Shown here piece by piece: positions 1 to 8,348 of a stretch of 64,000 nucleotides of DNA. Below the pieces are notes generated by a model. That model made no database searches, was not told where the DNA came from, and saw only the letters and a program-made list of their open reading frames with translations. The number at the start of each line of letters is the position of its first letter. The first letter of the stretch is position 1. Source of the stretch: Crossiella cryophila (GTDB lineage Bacteria > Actinomycetota > Actinomycetes > Mycobacteriales > Pseudonocardiaceae); assembly GCF_014204915.1 (NCBI RefSeq), contig NZ_JACHMH010000001.1, positions 6,039,501 through 6,103,500 of the forward strand. Direction: 5' to 3'. The position numbers were made by a program, and so were the translations under genes.

Positions 1-2
1 GG

Positions 3-431
3 CGGGAAGTGCTGCGCGCGCACGACCGCTACGGCGACCCCGCGGCACTGGCCCACGCCGACCATCCGCGGATGCGACTGCTGGCCGCGCTGGACGTGGT
101 GGTGAACAACGCCGACCGCAAGGGCGGCCACGTGCTGCACGAGGTCGGCGGCGCGGTGTACGGGGTGGATCACGGGATCTGTCTCAACGCCGATGACAAG
201 TTGCGGACGGTGTTGTGGGGGTGGCTGGGGGAGCCGCTGGGGGATGAGGCGGTGGACGGGCTGCGGCGGTTGCGGGCCGGGCTGGATGGGGAGTTCGGGG
301 AGTCGTTGCATGAGCACCTGACGATCACCGAGGTGCGGATGCTGGTTGAGCGGACGGAGAAGTTGCTGGGGGCTGGGGTTTTTCCGGCTCCGGGTGGGGA
401 CTGGCCGCCTATTCCTTGGCCTGCGTTTTAG
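3..431 (+). CDS. SCO1664 family kinase-like protein, C-terminal part
   Basis: Only the last ~142 codons are present; the start lies before the window. The motifs VVNNADRKGGH, GVDHGICLN and KLRTVLWGW match the catalytic core of SCO1664-type actinobacterial proteins, which have a distant PI3/PI4-kinase-like fold; by family analogy the N-N-A-D and D-H positions would hold nucleotide and metal. The substrate is not known to me. In Streptomyces this family is encoded beside mshC; here mshC lies 17 kb downstream, which suggests an interrupted core block. Family assignment is good, function unproven. Confidence 0.75.
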   Translation, partial: REVLRAHDRYGDPAALAHADHPRMRLLAALDVVVNNADRKGGHVLHEVGGAVYGVDHGICLNADDKLRTVLWGWLGEPLGDEAVDGLRRLRAGLDGEFGESLHEHLTITEVRMLVERTEKLLGAGVFPAPGGDWPPIPWPAF

Positions 432-659
432 GGGCTTTGTTCTGGGGGCTGCGTTTCAGGGGCTTGCGTTCTCGGGGCTTGCGGTTTGGTCGGTTTGGCT
501 GGTTTGGCGTTGGGTCGGGTGGGTGCCAGGCTGGTGGGGTGGTGGTGGGTGCTCGTCGTGGTGGGGGTGCCCGTTGCTGAGGCGGGTCGTCGGTGGCATG
601 GGTTTCGGGCGATCTGGGTGATTTGGTGGCGCATAGGGCCTGGTCGCCGAGGATCTTTC

Positions 660-742
660 ACCCGGTCGGGTTAGAAGATCCAGACGGCGAGGCAACCAAA
701 ACGGGGGTTTGAGCGTTCCGCTAGTGAGCGGTGGCGGGGCGG
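660..742 (-). repeat. Dispersed ~90-bp repeat, copy 1 (divergent)
   Basis: Shares a core with copies at 35568-35663 and 57714-57811. Conserved blocks on the + strand include AAGATCCA, AGGCAACCAAAAC, GCGTTCCGC and CGGTGGCGG. Read on the minus strand, the core translates to RHRSLAERSNPRFGCLAVWIF and then a stop, against RHRSSAER..NGCFGCL.VWILSLDRV in the other copies. A hairpin CCGCT-CACT-AGCGG occupies the place of the CGTTCC/GGAACG hairpin of the other copies. No target-site duplication or transposase is visible. Origin and function unknown. Confidence 0.8.
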
Positions 743-1237
743 AGGGCCGGAGGCTCGGTTCGGTCGGTGCCTGGGGCCGAGGTCGAGGTCGGGATCGAGT
801 TCGGGTTGGGATCGAGCTTGAGGTCGGGCTCGTGTTCGGAGTCGGGCTGGGGCTCGGGTGAGTTGTAGGTCATGGCCGAGGTAGGGCGGCGCGGTCGGCT
901 GTGGGGGATGGTCGTTGGCGTTGGGTGGTGCTGGGTGACGGCCGAGGCTGCAGGGTGATGGGGCAGGGTCACCGGGTGACGGGGCAGGTGTGAGTGCCCG
1001 CAACCGGCCTCGCCCGCGGTTCTGGGCAGCGGGCGGGCAGCCTGGGCTGCCAGTGCTGGAGTGCCTCGGCCCCTCCCGGGCCCAGGTCGAGGACGAGGAA
1101 CTGTGACGCGCCGCGGCCCGGCCCGGCCCGGTCCGGCCCGGTGCGGTTCGGTGCGGCGTGAGCGGGCAGTGGCGGCGGCGGGCGCTGCCGGGCTTGGGGC
1201 CGCCTCCGGCATTCGGTGCTGGCGGGCGAAGTTCGGT

Positions 1238-1277
1238 CCCGTGCGCCCGTGCGCCCGTGCGCCCGTGCGCCCGTGCG
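1238..1277. repeat. Tandem 8-mer array (CCCGTGCG)x5
   Basis: Five exact, uninterrupted head-to-tail copies of the octamer CCCGTGCG inside gene-free island 1, about 230 bases before the DUF6493 start codon. Such arrays change copy number easily by slippage; whether this one affects anything is unknown. Confidence 0.9.
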
Positions 1278-1509
1278 GGCAGTGCGGTTGGCGTGGTTGG
1301 AGTGGCCGGCCCGGCTGGCGCGGTCAGCGCGACCGGTGAGGATCAGGTTCGTGGTCCGGCGTGGGGCCGTGGGATCCGCGCATGGGGTGGGGGAGCGGAG
1401 CGGCTTGCGCGTGGGTTGGGGCGCCGGTGGGTGTGTGCGGGCCGTGAGCGGGGCTGTGACCTGGGTTATTGGGCGGGCTCTTGTCGGGGTTGGGGGTTAG
1501 GTTGGCGGG

Positions 1510-3966
1510 GTGTTGCTGCGTGAGGTGTTGGCTGGTGGGCCCGAGGATGTGCTGACCCGGGTGCTGGGGTTGTCGCGGGAGCGGCGGCGGGAACTGGTGC
1601 CGGAGTTGACGGCCGTGTTGCGGGAGGGGCGGGAGGTCGTCGAGGGGCCGCCGGGGAGTTTTGGCGCGCGGGATGCGGAGGGGGCGGAGCGGGCTTCGGT
1701 GGCGTTGATGGCCTCCGTTTCGGCTCGGGATCCGTTGTGGCGGGAGTTGCGGGTCGGGGATCCGGGGATTCTGCGGCGGGTGTTGCTGGCGCGGGAGCCT
1801 GCTGAGCGGGCGGTACTGGCTGAGCGGGCGGTGCGGGGGCCGGTGGGGTGGGGGGTTGTGCGGGAGTTGGTTCGGGCTGGGGAGCTTGAGCCGGTGCGGA
1901 CCGCGGAGTACTTCGCCGGGTGGTTCGGGTGGCATTGGGGGGAGCCGGAGCTGCCGTTGGCCGAGCGGTTGCGGAAGGAGCCGGGGGCGCTGGAAGAGCT
2001 GTGGGAGTTGTTGCCGGTCGAGGGGGCCGGGGATTCGAGTTTCGCCGCCTATGACAAGTACGTGGCGGAGTCGGAGAAGTGGGGGCCCGCGCTGGTGGAG
2101 TTGAGCCGGAGTGGGGAGGTTGACCGGGCGCGGCTGCTGGAGCTGACCGTGGAGGTGCTGGGGCGGGACTTCTCGGCTTATCGGGCTCAGTGGTACACGG
2201 CGTTGCATGAGGGGTTGGCGCCCTCGGCGGAGGAACGCGCCGGGTTGCAGCATCGGTACGCGCGGTTGTGTGGGAGTGGGTTGCCTCGGACCGTCTCTTT
2301 CGCGGTGAAGGCGTTGGGGGCGGTGGACAAGGCGGGGTTGTTGGATGACGAGGTCGCCTTGCGGCATCTGCCTGCGGCGGCCGCGGGGCGGGGGGCCGGG
2401 ACGGCCAAGCTGGCGGTGCGGTTGGCCGGTGTCGTGGTGAAGCGGCGGCCGGAGTTGGCCGCGGTGGCGGCCGAGGTGTTCCGGGCTGGGCTGGGGCATG
2501 AGGCATCGGATGTGCGGGAGTTGGCCGCGGCCCGGCTGGATGTGCCGTTGGCGGCGCCCGCGCCGGTGGTGGTGAGTGACGCCGCGTATCCGGAGCCGGT
2601 GGTGGTGCCGTGGGCGCAGCGGCGGATGTTGGTGCGGCCGTTGGGGGTGCCGGATTCGCCTGCCGCGTTGGCGGAGGGGTTGTCGGCGTTGCTGGCCGAT
2701 GAGCACCAGGCGGATCTCTTCCTGGCGGTGTTGGGTGGGGCGTCCCGGGTTGACGGGGATGTGGCTGGGGCGGTGGCGCCGTTGGTCAAGCGGGCCAGGA
2801 AGGTGCTGGGTGGGCGGCAGCCCAGCCTGCTGCAGCAGCTGGTCGGGTCGTTGGTGCTGGGGCTGGCGGGGCAGGAGGTCGTGCCGCCGGAGCTGGGCTC
2901 GGGGTGGCAGCTGCCGTTGCGGCATCGGGTGGCTGCGTTGCTCGCGGGCACCGCGGTGCCGGTGTCGGCGGCCACGCACGAGGGCGGGTGGCTGGATCCG
3001 GTGGTGTTCGTGACCCGGATGATCGAGCACCCGGCGGTGGCCGAGGTTGATGTGGTGGACGCGTTGCTGCGGTTGGCGCCGGAGGGGCGGCGCGAGGCGC
3101 TGGCGCTGGCGGCGGGGTTGAGCGGGCCTTACGCGGAGGTCGTGCGGTACGCGCTGGGTGGCGATGGCGTGGTCGCGGAGGACTGGGTCGGGCTGGCGGC
3201 GACCAGGGCGCGGTATCCGGAGGCGGCTGATCCGCTCGCCGCGTTGCGGGGCGAGCCGCGGCCGGAGGTGGTGTGGTCGGCGCGGGTGGGCCAGGACTCC
3301 TTCGGGCTGACCAAGTTGTTCTTCGAGGAGAGCCCGGAGCCGGTGACGCCGAAGGGGCTGTGGCTGGGCTGGGCGACCGAGTGGCCGTGGGACGGGGTGT
3401 GGGACGGGTACACCCTTCCGCACGAGGTGCTGTCCTCGCCCTATGACCGGGACTGGGTGGACGCCACGGTGGCCCAGCACCTGTTCTACTTCGACATCGA
3501 GGTCGCCGATCCGACCGAGATCGCGGGGCTGACCCCCTACCTGGACCGGCCGTCGGCGCCCGGGTTCGCCGGGGTGATGATGATCGCCGCGGCCCTCAAC
3601 ACCCGGCGTGAGGAGGGCGCGCAGCTGGGTGTGGATGTCGCGGTGGCGTTGTTCGAGCAGCGGTTGCTGGGGCCGCGGGCACTGGGCCGGGCGCTGGGTG
3701 TACTGGGGGCGGAGCTGACGCCGACGCGGCTGGTCAAGCGGCTGTCGGTGGTGGCGGGGGAGCATCCGGCCGCGGTGCTGTCCACTGTGGACGCACTGCT
3801 GCCCGCGCTGGATCCCGGGTTGCGCGGGGTGTTCGCGTTGCTGGAGCTGGCCGCGGAACAGCTCGAGCGGGGTGCCGGGGCGATCAGCGCGGAGACCCGG
3901 CAGTGGCTGGGCGGGTTCAGCGGGTCCTCGAAGGCGGCGAAGGCGGCCTCACGACTGGCCCGCTGA
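1510..3966 (+). CDS. DUF6493-type HEAT-like repeat protein
   Basis: 818-residue soluble protein from a GTG start at the edge of island 1; no strong ribosome-binding site is visible. The sequence is mostly alpha-helical and Leu/Ala/Arg-rich (for example LSRERRRELVPELTAVL, PELAAVAAEVFRAGL), as expected for HEAT-type repeats, with a less repetitive C-terminal part rich in Trp (LWLGWATEWPWDGVWDG, about residues 617-635). In Streptomyces such DUF6493 proteins are, as I recall, found next to a SWIM zinc-finger protein, and here a SWIM gene is convergent and overlaps the 3' end by 18 bp. A joint role is therefore likely, but the biochemical function is unknown. No catalytic motif was seen. Confidence 0.7.
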   Translation: MLLREVLAGGPEDVLTRVLGLSRERRRELVPELTAVLREGREVVEGPPGSFGARDAEGAERASVALMASVSARDPLWRELRVGDPGILRRVLLAREPAERAVLAERAVRGPVGWGVVRELVRAGELEPVRTAEYFAGWFGWHWGEPELPLAERLRKEPGALEELWELLPVEGAGDSSFAAYDKYVAESEKWGPALVELSRSGEVDRARLLELTVEVLGRDFSAYRAQWYTALHEGLAPSAEERAGLQHRYARLCGSGLPRTVSFAVKALGAVDKAGLLDDEVALRHLPAAAAGRGAGTAKLAVRLAGVVVKRRPELAAVAAEVFRAGLGHEASDVRELAAARLDVPLAAPAPVVVSDAAYPEPVVVPWAQRRMLVRPLGVPDSPAALAEGLSALLADEHQADLFLAVLGGASRVDGDVAGAVAPLVKRARKVLGGRQPSLLQQLVGSLVLGLAGQEVVPPELGSGWQLPLRHRVAALLAGTAVPVSAATHEGGWLDPVVFVTRMIEHPAVAEVDVVDALLRLAPEGRREALALAAGLSGPYAEVVRYALGGDGVVAEDWVGLAATRARYPEAADPLAALRGEPRPEVVWSARVGQDSFGLTKLFFEESPEPVTPKGLWLGWATEWPWDGVWDGYTLPHEVLSSPYDRDWVDATVAQHLFYFDIEVADPTEIAGLTPYLDRPSAPGFAGVMMIAAALNTRREEGAQLGVDVAVALFEQRLLGPRALGRALGVLGAELTPTRLVKRLSVVAGEHPAAVLSTVDALLPALDPGLRGVFALLELAAEQLERGAGAISAETRQWLGGFSGSSKAAKAASRLAR

Positions 3967-5085
3967 CATCCGGGCGGCCAGCAGGTGCGAGCACGGGCCC
4001 CGGCTCTCCTGGTTCTCGGCGAACCAGGCGCAGGTGCAGCCCGCCGGGTCCAGGCGGACCCGCTGCACCGAACCGCCGTGCGCGATCTCGTAGCCGCCCG
4101 CCGGCAGCGCCCGCACCGCACCCGCCTCGACCAGGGCTTTCGCCTTGGTCAGGCGGGCGTTGCCGGGGGCCCGGCCAGAGGGCAGTGGGCGGGCGAACCA
4201 GGTGCCGTCGACCACGTCGTGGCCGGTGCGGCCGGTGACCAGGTCGTCCCCGCTGTCCAGGCCCGCGGCCAGCGCGGTCAGCCAGCCGCCCTCGCCGGAG
4301 AAACCGCGGGACGGCGTGGGGGACAGGGTCACGGTCAGCCGGGCCCGGTCCAGGTGCAGCACCCAGCTCGCGACTTCGGCGCCGGGGGTGGCGTACACGG
4401 TGAGGCCCTCGGTGAAGCGGACCAGGGGGTCGACCACGCGTAGCCGGTGCAGGCCGGTGGCCGGGATGGCCGCCGGGCCGCCCCGCGCGGTCAGCCGCAG
4501 GCCGCGGCCGGAACGGACCGCCCAGGCCGCGGTGGCCTTGGTCGGAAGCTGGCGCAGGAAGGCGCGGGCCTCGGCCGGACCCAGTTCGGCACGCGGGGTG
4601 GCGCGGGCGGTGACCGCGGCGATCTCGGCGAACCCGGCCACCCAGCGGTCCGGCAGCGGCACCCGGGACTCCTGGTGCCCGCCGTCGAGGGTGCGCAGCG
4701 CGATGCCCTCGCCGCGCACGGTCAGGTGCAGTGGTTCCTGACCGGCCACGCCGGCCAGCACCGAGCGGGTCGCCTCGGACAGGTCCACGTTGGTGCAGCC
4801 GCTGCCGAGGTGGCCGACCGGGCGCAGGTCCAGGCGGGCGTGCACACCGCAGCAGGGCGAGAAGGACTCGGCGCGCAGGACCTGCCCGTCCGCGGTGAAC
4901 ACCGGGTCGGACTCGGCGATGAGCCGGTTCACCATCGACGGCGGCAGCCAGAACCTCGTGCGGGCGATCTTGCCCAGCACCAGCAGCGCCTGCGCGGCCT
5001 GCGCGCCCGGTTCGAGGAGGCCGTCGACGATCGCCGGGGCGGCCTGGCCCAGGTCGGGGTGGCTGAGCAGGACGTCCGTGGTCAC
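3949..5085 (-). CDS. SWIM zinc-finger domain protein
   Basis: 378 residues from GTG at 5085. The longer open frame upstream overlaps the AHSA1 gene in another frame and has unnatural composition, so it is not part of the protein. The C-terminus carries the SWIM signature C-x-C-x(n)-C-x-H in CTCAWF...GPCSHLL, a zinc-binding module used for DNA or protein contact. The preceding ~340 residues are unassigned. It is convergent with and overlaps the DUF6493 gene. SWIM proteins accompany MoxR/VWA systems (E. coli YehQ is one), and a MoxR/VWA pair lies 3-8 kb away; the functional link is inference. Confidence 0.8.
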   Translation of the reverse strand: MTTDVLLSHPDLGQAAPAIVDGLLEPGAQAAQALLVLGKIARTRFWLPPSMVNRLIAESDPVFTADGQVLRAESFSPCCGVHARLDLRPVGHLGSGCTNVDLSEATRSVLAGVAGQEPLHLTVRGEGIALRTLDGGHQESRVPLPDRWVAGFAEIAAVTARATPRAELGPAEARAFLRQLPTKATAAWAVRSGRGLRLTARGGPAAIPATGLHRLRVVDPLVRFTEGLTVYATPGAEVASWVLHLDRARLTVTLSPTPSRGFSGEGGWLTALAAGLDSGDDLVTGRTGHDVVDGTWFARPLPSGRAPGNARLTKAKALVEAGAVRALPAGGYEIAHGGSVQRVRLDPAGCTCAWFAENQESRGPCSHLLAARMSAGQS

Positions 5086-5110
5086 CCCGACACGATAACC
5101 ACGGGCACCG

Positions 5111-5548
5111 TCAGGGCAGGCGTTCGCCGGTCTCCAGGAGGGTTTTGAGGCCGGAGAGGATCGCCGGCCAGCCCTGTGAGACCGAGGCGCGCACCTGCCC
5201 GCGCGGGTCGAACCGGTCGTGGGTGAGGGTGAGTTTGACCGTCTCGCCGTCGGGTTCCAGGGTGAAGGTGACCCGGGATGCCTCCTCGGCGTGCAGGTCT
5301 GGGTAGTCCGCGCCAACCTTGAAGGTGTAGCTGAGGCGGCGCGGCGGGTCGGATTCCAGGACGGTTTCGCCGGAGGTGCCCAGGCTGCCGTCCTCCTCGC
5401 GCCAGTGGATCAGGGAGCCGACCTGCCAGTCCGAGACCAGGTGCACGCCGTAGTACTGCTCGGTGAACTCGCCGTTGGTCAGGGCGGTCCAGAGTTTGTC
5501 CGGGGTGGTCTTGATGTAGGTGACGTAGATGAAGTCGAGGTCACTCAT
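5111..5548 (-). CDS. SRPBCC/AHSA1-type ligand-binding protein
   Basis: 145 residues with a START/Bet v 1-like fold: DFIYVTYIKTTPDKLWTALT at the N-terminus (typical of AHSA1 proteins), the YYGVHLVSDWQVGS strand pair, RLSYTFKV, and a C-terminal helix GWPAILSGLKTLLETG. Such cytosolic proteins bind hydrophobic ligands in a cavity; the ligand is unknown. It overlaps the upstream ArsR gene by 8 bp and is certainly co-transcribed with it. ArsR-AHSA1 pairs are common, and the regulator is expected to control both genes. Confidence 0.88.
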   Translation of the reverse strand: MSDLDFIYVTYIKTTPDKLWTALTNGEFTEQYYGVHLVSDWQVGSLIHWREEDGSLGTSGETVLESDPPRRLSYTFKVGADYPDLHAEEASRVTFTLEPDGETVKLTLTHDRFDPRGQVRASVSQGWPAILSGLKTLLETGERLP

Positions 5549-5861
5549 CGTTGTCCTCCAAGGCTTTCTTGAGGGTGGCCAGCGCGTTCAGCTGTTGGCG
5601 GTCGTACTTGCCGAGCCACCGGTTGGTGATGTCGTTGAGCGGGGCCGGATTGAGGTGGTGCAGCTTCTCCCGGCCGGCGCGGGTGGTGACGACCAGGTTG
5701 GCGGCCTCCAGGATCGCCAGGTGCTTGGTCACCGCCTGCCGGGTGAGGTCGGTGCCCGCGCACAGCTCGTGCAGGCGCTGCCCGTCGTGGCTGTGCAGGG
5801 CGTCGAGGAGGCGGCGGCGGGTGGGGTCGGCCAGGGCCTTGAACACCGCGTCGAAGTCCAT
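5541..5861 (-). CDS. ArsR family HTH transcriptional regulator
   Basis: 106 residues. The winged helix starts with FKALADPTRRRLLDAL, followed by the recognition helix LTRQAVTKHLAILEAANLV and the wing TTRAGREKLHHLNP. No metal-binding CxC is present, so it is of the metal-independent type usually paired with AHSA1 proteins. First gene of a two-gene unit with the AHSA1 gene. Two inverted repeats sit directly upstream (5877-5894 and 5914-5929) and are the likely self-operator. Start chosen at the ATG that opens the family's MDFDAVFKALADPTRR. Confidence 0.92.
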   Translation of the reverse strand: MDFDAVFKALADPTRRRLLDALHSHDGQRLHELCAGTDLTRQAVTKHLAILEAANLVVTTRAGREKLHHLNPAPLNDITNRWLGKYDRQQLNALATLKKALEDNDE

Positions 5862-5876
5862 CCGGCCGCCTCCATT

Positions 5877-5929
5877 GGCAACCGTTCGGTTGCCTTTCTG
5901 GAGGTGAGATTAGGCAACCGGATGGTTGC
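5877..5929 (-). promoter_or_regulatory. Tandem inverted-repeat operator of the ArsR-AHSA1 unit
   Basis: Two related palindromes lie just upstream of the ArsR start: GGCAACCG-TT-CGGTTGCC (5877-5894, perfect 8-bp arms) and GCAACC-GGAT-GGTTGC (5914-5929). Both share the half-site GCAACC. The near one is 16 bases from the start codon. Position and symmetry fit binding of a dimeric ArsR repressor, with cooperative binding at two sites possible. Confidence 0.75.
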
Positions 5930-5939
5930 GTGTCAATGG

Positions 5940-7037
5940 TCAGGCGTGCGTGACGCGGACCTCGGGCAGGTCGCGGATGGTGGCCATCAGCTCGGCCTCG
6001 CGGTCCACGGCGGCGCGCTGGGACTTGGTCAGTGGCTGGAAGGCGGTGATGGTCAGGTCCAGGCGTTTCGCGGTGGTCTTCGCCCGCCAGATGCCGGTGA
6101 TCTCGCCGTCGGCCAGCACCGCGCCCGGGTTGCCGATCATCTTCCAGATCTCCTTGCGGTGCGCCGCTTCCGGCACCAGGCGTTCCCGGTCGCGGGACTG
6201 GAGGTAGGGATCCAGCGGGGGCAGCAGCCGGACGATCGTGTCCTGGGGTGGCTTGCGCAGCAGGGGCAGGGCGTCGGCGGGCAGCCAGGCCGGGGCGCCG
6301 TCCAGGTCGACCTCGGCCAGCCCGCCAGGCCAGACCGGGGTGAGCGCGGCCTGGGAGGTGCCGAGGTAGGCGGCGGCCTCGGCCTTGCCCGCTGGGCCGT
6401 GCAGGCGCAGGTAGGCGGTGATCAGCGGGGTGGCGCCGGCGGAGGTGTCCGGGACGGGCGCGCGGTCCTCCAGGGGACTGATCACCAGGGTGGGGCTGGT
6501 CAGGTCGTGGCGCACGCCGGCGAACAGGCCGATGCTCTGGAACAGGCCGCCGTAGATGTGCCGGGACGCACAGGTGCGGCAGTCATAGGAGTAGGCCGGG
6601 GGCAGCAGACTCGTCACCGCGCCGCTGACCTCACCCTTGGTCATCGGCCCGGTGACCGCCGCACGCAGCGCCGCACTCGCCTCGCCGAACGCGGTCAGCG
6701 ACGGGATTCCGGCTTCCCGCAACGGTTTCCGCTCCGCGGCCAGCCGGGCGAAGGCGTCCTTCTCGTCTCTTGGCCACAGCTGCGCGGACAACGCGGCCAG
6801 CTCGGCGCGGCGGTGCAGGTGCGGGGCGCCGCGGACCGACCAGAGCAGGGCCAGGTCCTCGGTCAGTTCCGGCGGGCCCGGCAGCCGGGCGGCCAGCGCG
6901 AGCCGGGCCGAACCCCGGGAGTCCTGCACGCCCAGGGACAACACGTCCAGCTCACGGGCGAGAGTCTGTTCGCGGTGCAGGCCCTGGGCGGCCATCCGGT
7001 ACGCCAGGGCCTGGGTGCGCGTCACCTTGGTGGCCAT
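5940..7037 (-). CDS. Winged-helix DNA-binding protein, AlkZ/YcaQ-like family
   Basis: 365 residues from ATG at 7037 (MATKVTRTQALAYRMAAQGL); an earlier in-frame ATG adds 11 residues and is less likely. The repeated winged-helix pattern, with LALLWSVRGAPHLHRR near the N-terminus and LLPPLDPYLQSRDRERLVP plus GNPGAVLADGEITGIW near the C-terminus, is that of the AlkZ/YcaQ-like (HTH_42) family. Characterised members are DNA glycosylases that unhook interstrand crosslinks, and the family's QxQ-type catalytic motif is not evident here, so activity is uncertain. It lies upstream of the ArsR unit on the same strand, separated by the operator. Confidence 0.75.
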   Translation of the reverse strand: MATKVTRTQALAYRMAAQGLHREQTLARELDVLSLGVQDSRGSARLALAARLPGPPELTEDLALLWSVRGAPHLHRRAELAALSAQLWPRDEKDAFARLAAERKPLREAGIPSLTAFGEASAALRAAVTGPMTKGEVSGAVTSLLPPAYSYDCRTCASRHIYGGLFQSIGLFAGVRHDLTSPTLVISPLEDRAPVPDTSAGATPLITAYLRLHGPAGKAEAAAYLGTSQAALTPVWPGGLAEVDLDGAPAWLPADALPLLRKPPQDTIVRLLPPLDPYLQSRDRERLVPEAAHRKEIWKMIGNPGAVLADGEITGIWRAKTTAKRLDLTITAFQPLTKSQRAAVDREAELMATIRDLPEVRVTHA

Positions 7038-7217
7038 GGCGACAGCATGCCGTGTTCGAATCCAGTCCACACGGGTAAGGGACGCTTCACTCGTACGTGG
7101 TCGTCATTCCCGGGAAAGCCCGTCGTCTCATGCACGAAACGTGGTGTGGGCCGTGTCCTGTTTTCGACCCGATCGTGACTGCGCGGCAACGGCTCCAAGG
7201 CGGATGTGGGTGAGAGG

Positions 7218-7331
7218 ATGCGGTTCGAGTTCGAGACCTGCCCCCGGTGTGCGGGTTCCGGAGTGGACGTCGACAACGACTACGGCCCTTGCGGGAGATG
7301 CGGTGGAACCGGAGACATCCCGAAGCAGTGA
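7218..7331 (+). CDS. 37-residue DnaJ-type zinc-ribbon peptide
   Basis: A short open frame from ATG with a GAGAGG sequence directly upstream. The product is MRFEFETCPRCAGSGVD... followed by YGPCGRCGGTGDIPKQ. It contains two CxxCxGxG units, the repeat that forms the zinc centre of DnaJ cysteine-rich domains, and almost nothing else. It should fold around one zinc ion. The stop region overlaps the start of the next cysteine-rich small gene by 29 bp, which argues for translation coupling. Such free-standing DnaJ zinc ribbons are poorly characterised; function unknown. Confidence 0.65.
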   Translation: MRFEFETCPRCAGSGVDVDNDYGPCGRCGGTGDIPKQ

Positions 7332-7581
7332 ACCCGACTTAGCGCCGCGTTGCCATTGGTGCGCGGACACCGGGTTCATCACGTGGAGTCAGCCGGTGCC
7401 CCAGGCGGACGGGAGTTTCCGGTTCGCCCAGCTGTCCCACCCGTGCACCCAGGGGTGCTCGGGCTGGTGGAAACAACCCGCGGCACAGCGCGGCCGGGTC
7501 GTGGAGACCCCGGCCGCGTTGCCGTTGCCGCCCGGTCAGCGACGCAGGGCGAGCAGCTCGGAGACCGTGACGAAGCGGTAG
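7303..7581 (+). CDS. Small cysteine-rich protein, unknown function
   Basis: 92 residues from a GTG inside the end of the preceding 37-residue gene. Cysteines are arranged as CHWCADTG, then about 30 residues on HPCTQGCSGWW, giving a likely zinc-binding four-cysteine site. The C-terminal third is Arg/Ser-rich and probably disordered. The 3' end overlaps the convergent deacetylase gene by 46 bp. Reading-frame composition around the cysteine core fits coding DNA; the exact start is uncertain. I do not recognise a family. Confidence 0.55.
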   Translation: MEPETSRSSEPDLAPRCHWCADTGFITWSQPVPQADGSFRFAQLSHPCTQGCSGWWKQPAAQRGRVVETPAALPLPPGQRRRASSSETVTKR

Positions 7582-8279
7582 CCGCGTTCGGTCAGCCCGG
7601 CGATCAGCCCCGGCACCGCGGCCAGGGACGGCTGCCGCACCGGGTACATCACGTGCAACAGGACAATCGACCCCGGGCGGGTCCGCTCCAGCACTGATCT
7701 GGTGATCGCGGCGGGGTCGGCGGCGTTGGTGCCGTCGGACTCTGGCTCCACATCCCACATGATCGTCTGACGCTGGTGCGCGGCCAGGTAGCGCGGCAGC
7801 GTGAACAGCTTCTTCCCGTTCGGCGGCCGGAAGTGGATCGGCCCGGTGTGCCCGGCCGCCCGGATCAACGCGTCGGTGCGCTCGATCTCCGAACGCACGA
7901 AGTCCTCGCCGACCAGGACCATCCGCTCGTGCGAGTAGCTGTGGTTGCCCAGCTCGTGCCCGGCCCGCACGATCGCCTCCCCCTGACCCGGATTCGCCGC
8001 CAGTTCCCGGCCGGTGACGAAGAAGGTCGCCCGCACCTTCGCCGCGGCCAGGGCGGCCAGCACCTCCGGGGTGTGCTCGGTGGGGCCGTCGTCGAAGGTC
8101 AGCGCGACCACCTTCTCGCCGGTGCCGACCCGGTCGGTGAGCCCGCCGTAGAGCTGGAAGGAGCGCGCGTTGGTCAGCTCCCAGGTGCCCCACAGCGAAC
8201 CGGCCACCACCAGGATGATCACCAGGGTCCACACCAGCCACCGGCGAGGTCGAAACTTCCGCATGTCCCCAGGACGCAC
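7536..8279 (-). CDS. Membrane-anchored polysaccharide deacetylase (NodB domain)
   Basis: 247 residues. A signal anchor (WLVWTLVIILVVAGSLWG) precedes a NodB domain with the family motifs in order: TFDDGP (catalytic base and metal Asp), HSYSH (metal histidines), RPPNG and the C-terminal HVMYP. Expected to remove N- or O-acetyl groups from cell-wall or exopolysaccharide outside the membrane. The GTG at 8279 has GAGGGAGG upstream; ATG at 8264 is an alternative start. It is transcribed divergently from the MoxR-type ATPase, about 70 bases apart, so promoters overlap there. Confidence 0.9.
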   Translation of the reverse strand: MRPGDMRKFRPRRWLVWTLVIILVVAGSLWGTWELTNARSFQLYGGLTDRVGTGEKVVALTFDDGPTEHTPEVLAALAAAKVRATFFVTGRELAANPGQGEAIVRAGHELGNHSYSHERMVLVGEDFVRSEIERTDALIRAAGHTGPIHFRPPNGKKLFTLPRYLAAHQRQTIMWDVEPESDGTNAADPAAITRSVLERTRPGSIVLLHVMYPVRQPSLAAVPGLIAGLTERGYRFVTVSELLALRR

Positions 8280-8348
8280 GGGCCTCCCTCAGGTTGATCA
8301 TCGATATCGGGCGGCGGGCAGCCCGCGGACAGGCGTACCGTCGCCCGA

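Larger units (their letters stand above)
432..1509. other. Gene-free island 1
   Basis: About 1.08 kb without a convincing gene. The + strand is strongly G-rich. Reading frames here are low-complexity and lack the third-position bias of the flanking genes. It holds one copy of the dispersed ~90-bp repeat (660-742), an imperfect hexamer-rich stretch (about 779-860), a GGCCC/GGTCC-rich stretch (about 1115-1160) and five exact tandem copies of CCCGTGCG (1238-1277). The DUF6493 gene starts directly at its right edge, so its promoter may lie here. No RNA gene was recognised. Confidence 0.6.

Noticed and set aside
1324-3765. 813-codon open frame on the minus strand
   Set aside because: It is the mirror of the DUF6493 gene; its product is Arg/Pro/His low-complexity sequence, as expected from antisense of high-GC coding DNA.
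5529-7178. 549-codon plus-strand frame
   Set aside because: Covers the ArsR, operator and winged-helix genes on the opposite strand; product is Gly/Val/Gln-rich noise.
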